Positions 49,844-55,204 of a stretch of DNA of 55,204 nucleotides are shown here, piece after piece (position 1 is the stretch's first letter; every line of letters starts with the position of its first letter). The DNA lies in NCBI GenBank assembly GCA_002360455.1, contig DEQQ01000020.1, positions 1-55,204 of the forward strand, in the 5' to 3' direction. This stretch comes from Saprospiraceae bacterium UBA3362. GTDB taxonomy: Bacteria; Bacteroidota; Bacteroidia; Chitinophagales; Saprospiraceae. Below the pieces are notes generated by a model. That model searched no databases and was not told the origin of the DNA. It saw only the letters and a list, made by a program, of their open reading frames with translations. The translations under genes were made by a program, and so were the position numbers.

Positions 49844-50143
49844 TTAGGGTTGGCTTTCCTTTGGTTTCATAAATATTGATATTAAAAGTCCTATTCCTAC
49901 AACTACGTCAACTATGTTCCACATTTGTCTGCCAAGTGCAATTTTGAAAAACGGTTGAAATAGTAAAGCAAGCCCAGCGTAAATAATCATTTCTGTTTGT
50001 CTGCCTTGCTTGTGAGCTTGATAAGCTAATATTGCAAATCCAACAAGTCCAACGAACCTAACAAATTGGTAATATACGTAAGGCATATCTGCCAAACAGA
50101 GAAAGAACAAAACCGCTAAAACAATTTTGATTACGTTATTCAT
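49844..50143 (-). CDS. DUF6804 membrane protein
   Basis: A 99-residue integral membrane protein of the DUF6804 type, with about four hydrophobic spans (VIKIVLAVLFFLCLADM, FVGLVGFAILAYQA, EMIIYAGLALLFQPFF, VVDVVVGIGLLISIFM). Function unknown. Its start overlaps the end of the TerB-like gene by 8 nt, so it is the last gene of the Hsp70/kinase operon. Whether it belongs to the system or only rides along is open. Confidence 0.8.
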   Translation of the reverse strand: MNNVIKIVLAVLFFLCLADMPYVYYQFVRFVGLVGFAILAYQAHKQGRQTEMIIYAGLALLFQPFFKIALGRQMWNIVDVVVGIGLLISIFMKPKESQP

Positions 50144-50666
50144 CTTTATTCAAGTCGTCAAGAGAAAGGTTGTCAATTGTAATTAACTCAAATTGTGGTA
50201 ACTCAGCAGATTCTAAATATTGGCTTGTAATTTTGTCAAGGAATGATTCTGTTACAATATCTTCTTCTAAAAACTGTTCAATGTCTGGAAACATGGCCAA
50301 AATATTTTCATCACTTATTTTTAGTCTATGTCTGATGTTCTTAAAGAATTTGATTTCAGAATACTCAATTTGCTCGTCTGCTTTAATCGTTTGAATTGCA
50401 AAGTCAATTAAAGTTAATTCTTCTTTTTCAGTTAATGTTGATTTTCCTAACAAGTCAAAATAGTAGGAAATAAATTCCTTACCTCTTGTGTTAATCTTGT
50501 TTACAAGTGAATTAATTTCCTCTTCAAAATTGAAGTCTTTAAACAATTGAGAATTTTCACACATTGTTTTAATTAGGGCAATTTCTCTGTTGTCTATATG
50601 CCCGTCAGATGCCATACAGCAGAAGGCTGTTTTAAGCAATAATTTGTCAAAGCTAATTGTATCCAT
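50136..50666 (-). CDS. TerB-like protein
   Basis: A 176-residue, mostly helical acidic protein with a TerB-type signature near the N-terminus (LKTAFCCMASDGHIDNREIA; the DGxI/E pattern that binds metal in TerB) and a second, similar segment (QTIKADEQIEYSEIKFFKNI). TerB domains occur in stress and phage-response systems together with kinases and membrane proteins. The C-terminus (about residues 130-176) is acidic and may be a docking tail. It lies 11 nt after the kinase-AAA gene and overlaps the DUF6804 gene, so it is part of the operon. The exact role is unknown. Confidence 0.75.
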   Translation of the reverse strand: MDTISFDKLLLKTAFCCMASDGHIDNREIALIKTMCENSQLFKDFNFEEEINSLVNKINTRGKEFISYYFDLLGKSTLTEKEELTLIDFAIQTIKADEQIEYSEIKFFKNIRHRLKISDENILAMFPDIEQFLEEDIVTESFLDKITSQYLESAELPQFELITIDNLSLDDLNKDE

Positions 50667-50677
50667 ATTTTTTAAAA

Positions 50678-52489
50678 TTATAGTTTAAAGCCAATTCTTG
50701 GTCGGTCGTTTTTTTCTTCGATAATTTCTCCATTCATTTTTGCTTTAATTTGTTGGTGTTTTTGTAATTCTTGAAGAGTAACAGATGGTTTTGTTCTATT
50801 TATAACATCTTCTAATATCTTCATTGTAATTCTTGATTTTGCTTTTAATGCTTCTCTAGAAGCTATATCAACAATTGAGTCTTTAATATCAGATGAAACG
50901 TAATTTTCTGTAAGATGAGCAAGCTTATCGTAATCAATTCCAAAATCAATAGGTCGAGGTTTTAAATACATTTCGAACATCGCCTTTCTGGCTTCAAAGT
51001 CAGGTGGAGGTAAGTATATTTTTTTGTCTAAGCGACCTGCCCTCAATAAAGCTGCATCAATTTTATCTGGATAATTTGTTGCACACAAAACAAAAATTCC
51101 TTTTTCTCCCGTTCTGTCCATTTCTGCCAACATTGCTTCAACTGCATTTTTTGACATTTCGTGAGCATCACTATCTCTGCTTGGAAACAATCCACTGATT
51201 TCTTCAATGAAAATTATTGTCGGAGCATTTTTTTCAGCCTCCTGAAACATTTTTGAGATATTTTCTTCAGTAGCATTGATATATCTACTTTTTAAGGTTC
51301 CTGGATTAACGTGCATAAAGTTTGAACCAACTTCTTCTGCAAAGTGCTTGGCGAAAAATGTTTTTCCGCAACCAGGTGGGCCATATAAAAGCATTCCATT
51401 TGGTATGGTTAATCCAAACTTTGCGTATTCTTCAGGATTGTTTAATGCATCTATGACGTCTAACTGCATTTGCTCTTTCAATTCTTTCATACCTGCAATA
51501 GCATCAAAACCTTTACCTTTTGCTCTTTGGGTTTTTATTTTCTTCTGGTTCTTGTCATCTGACTTAACTTTCTGAACGGTGTCAACATCTTCAATTTCTA
51601 TTTCACCATTTAAAGCCTGTATAAATTCTTTTGCAGATTGAAAACGGTTTTCGGGGTCGTTCTGCAAAGCCTTTTTCAAAACCTTTAACACTGATTCATC
51701 AAAATCAACAATGTCTTCTGAAATTTTTGGAAACGAAATCGGCTTTTTGCGTTCTTCTATTATTACATCTTCGGCTTTTGTTCTGTCTGCTTCAAATTTG
51801 GAAATATCTTTGAACCAAGGTGGCATTCCAAATAGTAAATGATACATTACAGCACCAACTGAAAACAAATCAGATTGAGGAGAATAAAAACTATTAAAGC
51901 ATTCCGATGCAACATAGTTCAAGTTCAAACCCTCTTTGTTATATGCCTTTGACGACTGATGAAATGAACGGGCAAAACCAAAATCAATAATTTTAGCTTG
52001 TGGAATGTCACCCGACAAATCAAGCATTATGTTTTGAGGTGTGATTTCATTATGAATAATTGGTTCGGGCAAACTGTGTGAATAATTTAGACCGTTTAAA
52101 ACTGCCGAAATAATTTGCTTTAAATCGTAAACAGAATCAATTTTCTCACGGCTTATTTTTTCAGCCAAAGTTTCACCTGCTATGAAATTAAGCACCAAAA
52201 AGCCAAATTTCTTGCCTTCAAAAATCAACTCACCACTGTCTTTGTATGAAACAATGTTTGGATGCTTGATTGATTTTAGAAATTCAATTTCAAGCAAGTT
52301 ATTTTCACTGTCAAAAGCAGAACGGTGAAGTTTTGCATAATTGAACAGTTTAAGAAAATACAGCTTACCGTCCTTTCCTTTTACTCTATATGTTTCCGCA
52401 TTACTTCCTTGCTTAATAAAAAGCATAACAGAATACTTTTCATCAACTGAAAAGTTTTTGGGTAGTATGCCTTTGTAATTTATGTCCAT
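50678..52489 (-). CDS. Ser/Thr kinase-AAA+ ATPase fusion
   Basis: A 603-residue cytoplasmic fusion. Residues ~20-295 are a protein-kinase fold: a degenerate Gly loop (GSNAETYRV), Lys47, HNEITPQN at 146-153 where HRDxxxxN is usual, and DFG at 169-171. Residues ~325-590 are an FtsH/VCP-type AAA+ domain: Walker A GPPGCGKT (369-376), Walker B IIFIEEI with Glu428-Glu429 in place of Asp-Glu, sensor Asn471 and RAGRLD with the arginine fingers. The Glu for Asp changes in both catalytic centres are notable. The start overlaps the Hsp70 gene by 10 nt. It may remodel proteins held by the Hsp70. Confidence 0.88.
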   Translation of the reverse strand: MDINYKGILPKNFSVDEKYSVMLFIKQGSNAETYRVKGKDGKLYFLKLFNYAKLHRSAFDSENNLLEIEFLKSIKHPNIVSYKDSGELIFEGKKFGFLVLNFIAGETLAEKISREKIDSVYDLKQIISAVLNGLNYSHSLPEPIIHNEITPQNIMLDLSGDIPQAKIIDFGFARSFHQSSKAYNKEGLNLNYVASECFNSFYSPQSDLFSVGAVMYHLLFGMPPWFKDISKFEADRTKAEDVIIEERKKPISFPKISEDIVDFDESVLKVLKKALQNDPENRFQSAKEFIQALNGEIEIEDVDTVQKVKSDDKNQKKIKTQRAKGKGFDAIAGMKELKEQMQLDVIDALNNPEEYAKFGLTIPNGMLLYGPPGCGKTFFAKHFAEEVGSNFMHVNPGTLKSRYINATEENISKMFQEAEKNAPTIIFIEEISGLFPSRDSDAHEMSKNAVEAMLAEMDRTGEKGIFVLCATNYPDKIDAALLRAGRLDKKIYLPPPDFEARKAMFEMYLKPRPIDFGIDYDKLAHLTENYVSSDIKDSIVDIASREALKAKSRITMKILEDVINRTKPSVTLQELQKHQQIKAKMNGEIIEEKNDRPRIGFKL

Positions 52490-54546
52490 TTTAAAATTTC
52501 TTTTTTTACTGAATCTACAACTTTCAACTTCTCGATATCTGAAATACCATTTTTTTCAATCCTAATCAGTTCTCCTAAAAGAAATCTAAATCTTTCCTTT
52601 CCCATAGCTGGATTGTCTGAATAAAATAGCACCAATTCCCCTTTTAAATCATCAATTGTTCTCAGCGTTACTGGTTCTGTTTGTCTTATTTCAATTTCTA
52701 CTTCTTCTGTATGATTCAAATAGGGTATATATGCTGAAATAGTTAGCAATTGAGAAGTGTCAACTTTAATAGTTATATCAATATCGCTTCCAGCAGGTAA
52801 CAAAGCAGGTAGCGTTTCTCCTGAAATCAAAATATCACAAACGTGATTGTTTAATAAAGGATTTGTCCCCGCTGCATTATAATCTCCTTGATAAATTGGG
52901 AAACGAATTACATCACTTGAAACTCCTGGTCTTAGGTCAAATTGTGTTTTAAACCCATTAATAACACCAGTCGCAGGAAGTTGTTTATTTTTCTCTAACC
53001 CTTTTATAGTTTGAAAAAGCTCTTTCCCTTCTGATTCAAAATATCTGGCTATTCCAATATGATATGGAAGAACAATTGGGTATCCTTCATATGAATGAAT
53101 GATATTAAATTGATTCGGTTCACATTCTAATTTATTTCCTTTATCATCTGAAGTATTAACAATATAGGTGTTTAAAGTGTCTTCTACCAAAAGCACATCA
53201 ATAATGATAGCTTTTACGCCAATTAGTTTTTTACCACTTGCCCAATTCCCATCTTTACGAACAATTTCAGCATAAATCTTTCCTGATAATTCTCCTTGTT
53301 TATTGTCATTTACAACTTTGATACAAACTAATTCGTCCAATTCAACTGTTCTAGCTTCGTATTTAATATCAAGCTGAACTTTAGTTTTATCTATTGTGGT
53401 TTCTCTTACTTCGTTTGAAACTAGGATTGTGGAAGCGAATAATGCAGCACCTTTGACAACTGCTGTCATTGGATCAACCGAAGTATCAACCTTATCAGTG
53501 ATTTGTTCTTTGAGCATTCTTCGTAAGATTGGCGAATAAGTTCCTTCTCCGACTAAACAAATACTATGTAAATTCTTTCCTTTTAGGTTATTTCTTTTGA
53601 GCAAATCAATAGTTATGTCAATTGCTTTCTGAAAAATAGGTCTTGATACCCAAGCCAAATCTTGTTGAGTTATTTCAATATCAATTTCGGGTTCTTCACC
53701 GTTTTCATCTTCAAAAGGTAAATCACCTATTTGAGATAATATTGAATGCTTATCTTTTGAAGACATTTGAATTTTAGTATCCTCCGCATAATGTTTTATA
53801 GCATTAACTAATATAATTTTACTTATTGGGTCATTTAGGATAGAATCTAGTGCATAGTTATCTCTCAAATAAGGTATAATAATTTCATCCACTATAGCTT
53901 CTGTGATATTATTATCTCCTAACCAATTATCACCTTCTGTATCTATAATTGAAATTATACCTTCTTTAAACTTGCACAACGATACATTAAACTCACTTTG
54001 AAAATCAAACAACAAATAAAAACCATTGCTAATAGTTCCCAGTCCATACCCAGTTAAAGCTGCAATTGGCTTTTGTATCAATTCTATTTGCTCAAAACCA
54101 GCTAACTTTCCTGCATTACTAACTGCTTCATTTTGTGGATTCAAAAATTTTGCAGGAACTGTAATCACAACAGTTCTAACATCTTCGTCTTGAACGAAGG
54201 ATTTTAACTTTTTGAAACATTCAGCTAATAATTCTTCACCTGTATAACTTTTTCCTGTATTAGATGATTCATAAGTATGATTTGTTCCAAGAGTTCTTGT
54301 GAACTGATTGAAAGTGTTTGTTTTACCCTTATCAAACAACTTTAATCCTTTCGTTTGGTCATTCTTAAGAACAATGAACGCTGTGTCGCCAATTAGAATA
54401 TCTCCTCGTTTATTAAAATGAACACATAAAGGCATTGATTCTTTCATTGTATCAGAACGCTTGATTACGGGCATACCATTTTCCATTCGTGCTATTTGGC
54501 AAAAATCATTATTGAAGTATATTCCGTAATCAATGCGTGTTCTCAT
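52480..54546 (-). CDS. Divergent Hsp70-family protein
   Basis: A 688-residue Hsp70 relative. The N-terminal ATPase fold is recognisable (IDYGIYFNND in place of GIDLGTTNS; PAKFLNPQNEAVSNAGKLAG; IQKPIAALTGYG; LVGEGTYSPILRRMLK). The second phosphate loop, however, reads LLFDFQSEFNVSLCKF instead of the DLGGGT type, so ATP hydrolysis may be weak or lost. An inserted beta domain (~residues 410-520) precedes a substrate-binding domain (FPIYQGDYNAAGTNPLLNNH, ITIKVDTSQLLTISAYIP). The helical lid is short. It starts at a TAATG junction with the upstream gene and overlaps the kinase-AAA gene, so it is translationally coupled on both sides. Confidence 0.85.
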   Translation of the reverse strand: MRTRIDYGIYFNNDFCQIARMENGMPVIKRSDTMKESMPLCVHFNKRGDILIGDTAFIVLKNDQTKGLKLFDKGKTNTFNQFTRTLGTNHTYESSNTGKSYTGEELLAECFKKLKSFVQDEDVRTVVITVPAKFLNPQNEAVSNAGKLAGFEQIELIQKPIAALTGYGLGTISNGFYLLFDFQSEFNVSLCKFKEGIISIIDTEGDNWLGDNNITEAIVDEIIIPYLRDNYALDSILNDPISKIILVNAIKHYAEDTKIQMSSKDKHSILSQIGDLPFEDENGEEPEIDIEITQQDLAWVSRPIFQKAIDITIDLLKRNNLKGKNLHSICLVGEGTYSPILRRMLKEQITDKVDTSVDPMTAVVKGAALFASTILVSNEVRETTIDKTKVQLDIKYEARTVELDELVCIKVVNDNKQGELSGKIYAEIVRKDGNWASGKKLIGVKAIIIDVLLVEDTLNTYIVNTSDDKGNKLECEPNQFNIIHSYEGYPIVLPYHIGIARYFESEGKELFQTIKGLEKNKQLPATGVINGFKTQFDLRPGVSSDVIRFPIYQGDYNAAGTNPLLNNHVCDILISGETLPALLPAGSDIDITIKVDTSQLLTISAYIPYLNHTEEVEIEIRQTEPVTLRTIDDLKGELVLFYSDNPAMGKERFRFLLGELIRIEKNGISDIEKLKVVDSVKKEILKWT

Positions 54547-55204
54547 TACCCTAAAGATGTTCCATCATCATCACTTGGGTCAATTCTCAAATCCCAAATT
54601 TGATGTAGTAATGGTCTTAATTGACTTGTTTTACCTTCTTGAATTAACTTCAAACCTTGATTTACCAGAAGGCGTGCTTTATTTTTATCTTTCCATTCCA
54701 AATTATTAAATTCTCTGTCATGGTATTCTAAACGTCCTTTATCAATTAAACCACCGGAAATAGAATTTCGTAATTCTCTGTCAAGTCCTTCAATTTCCTC
54801 CGTCAACTCTTTAGCTGCTTTTAAATCTTTATGCTGAATGATATGCTCAATAGTTTTCTTATATTCTTGAATATGTGCTTCAACTTTATCCATATTCAAA
54901 TCTTCATCATCACTATTGGCTTTTATTTTTTCTATCAAGTCTTTCAACTCATAGAAAGCATCTTTAAGTTCTTGTTCAACTACTGGCCATTCTGCAACTT
55001 TTTCAGCACTATCCAATTTCAAAAGTTCTTTACGCAAACCGTCTTGTATCTTTAATTTCCCATCGGCAGTTACGCCTTCATTTTGTAATTGAGTTTCTAA
55101 CTCCTCCAGCCTTACAGATATCTCATTAGCATTAACTCTTTGTGCTGTTCGTCTAGCTTTAGATATTTCATTAGATAAATACTCTTCTGTTGGTGGTTCA
55201 GTTT
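54546..55204 (-). CDS. Coiled-coil protein of the Hsp70 operon (cut by window edge)
   Basis: Not recognised. The minus-strand frame is open to the right edge, so the N-terminus is missing; 218 residues are visible. It is almost wholly helical and charged, with heptad-like segments (NEISVRLEELETQLQNEG, RKELLKLDSAEKVAEW, KTIEHIIQHKDLKAAKELTE). The TTG near 55037 is only an internal Leu. The stop overlaps the Hsp70 ATG (TAATG), giving tight coupling. By position it could be a nucleotide-exchange-like or scaffold partner of the Hsp70, as GrpE is a coiled-coil partner of DnaK, but no GrpE motif is seen. Confidence 0.7.
   Translation of the reverse strand, partial: TEPPTEEYLSNEISKARRTAQRVNANEISVRLEELETQLQNEGVTADGKLKIQDGLRKELLKLDSAEKVAEWPVVEQELKDAFYELKDLIEKIKANSDDEDLNMDKVEAHIQEYKKTIEHIIQHKDLKAAKELTEEIEGLDRELRNSISGGLIDKGRLEYHDREFNNLEWKDKNKARLLVNQGLKLIQEGKTSQLRPLLHQIWDLRIDPSDDDGTSLG

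Noticed and set aside
49619..49879. An 86-codon plus-strand open frame rich in Cys/Trp/Phe
   Set aside because: It begins inside the palindromic junction and runs antisense into the DUF6804 gene; composition looks like a chance frame.
1..55204. CRISPR arrays, tRNA or rRNA genes
   Set aside because: No regularly spaced direct repeats and no cloverleaf or rRNA-like segments were seen on reading both strands; a covariance search could still find a missed small RNA.

Overview
The window looks like part of a Bacteroidota chromosome, most likely a Saprospiraceae-type member. This is inferred from an AT-rich sequence, a SusC/TonB-type receptor with a CarboxypepD_reg N-terminus, sortilin-like BNR proteins (one with SprB-like and type IX secretion C-terminal domains), an S46 dipeptidyl-peptidase, a GbsR-type regulator, DUF1015 and TAnnTTTG-type promoter boxes. 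No rRNA, tRNA, CRISPR array or complete mobile element was seen.

Region 1 (1-7.6 kb) is the end of a surface-polysaccharide cluster on the plus strand. CDP-glucose is made and dehydrated (RfbF, RfbG), then epimerised, C-methylated and reduced by tightly packed, often overlapping genes. A CmcI-type methyltransferase/hydroxylase and two glycosyltransferases follow. The likely product is a branched, C-methylated 6-deoxyhexose.

Region 2 (7.7-38.5 kb) is mostly housekeeping and envelope genes. It holds a multi-TM patatin-like lipase, MiaE, a prolyl oligopeptidase, an M20 dipeptidase, an FKBP, TrmD, a TonB-dependent receptor, a phosphoglucose/phosphomannose isomerase, two BNR/sortilin proteins, a HEAT-cyclophilin fusion, GcvT, GbsR, DUF1015, an amidohydrolase, a small lipoprotein and an S46 peptidase with the acidic-specificity (DPP11-like) arginine. 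Two families of short structured repeats sit in the gaps. A 10-bp word (CAAGCTAAAA) occurs 12 times in the window, far above expectation.

Region 3 (38.6-44.0 kb) carries MiaA and then an electron-transfer module. It encodes a diheme b-type membrane cytochrome, a membrane-anchored ferredoxin/FAD/NAD(P) oxidoreductase and a secreted cytochrome c with 23 CxxCH motifs.

Region 4 (44.0-49.8 kb) is an accessory patchwork in which nearly all genes are on the minus strand. It has two toxin-antitoxin pairs whose toxins (DUF5615 and HicA) each carry a single in-frame stop, a DHFR-like reductase, a GT14 glycosyltransferase, and fragments of IS110 and IS4 elements. Recurrent palindromic AACAT/CTAACG boxes lie just 3' of the minus-strand genes and look like cassette junctions (attC-like), but no integrase is present.

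Region 5 (49.8-55.2 kb) is a compact minus-strand operon that continues past the right edge: a coiled-coil protein, a divergent Hsp70, a Ser/Thr-kinase-AAA+ fusion, a TerB-like protein and a DUF6804 membrane protein. All junctions overlap or are at most 11 nt apart. The catalytic signatures of the Hsp70, kinase and AAA domains are all altered. This operon and the cytochrome module are the best candidates for an undescribed system.
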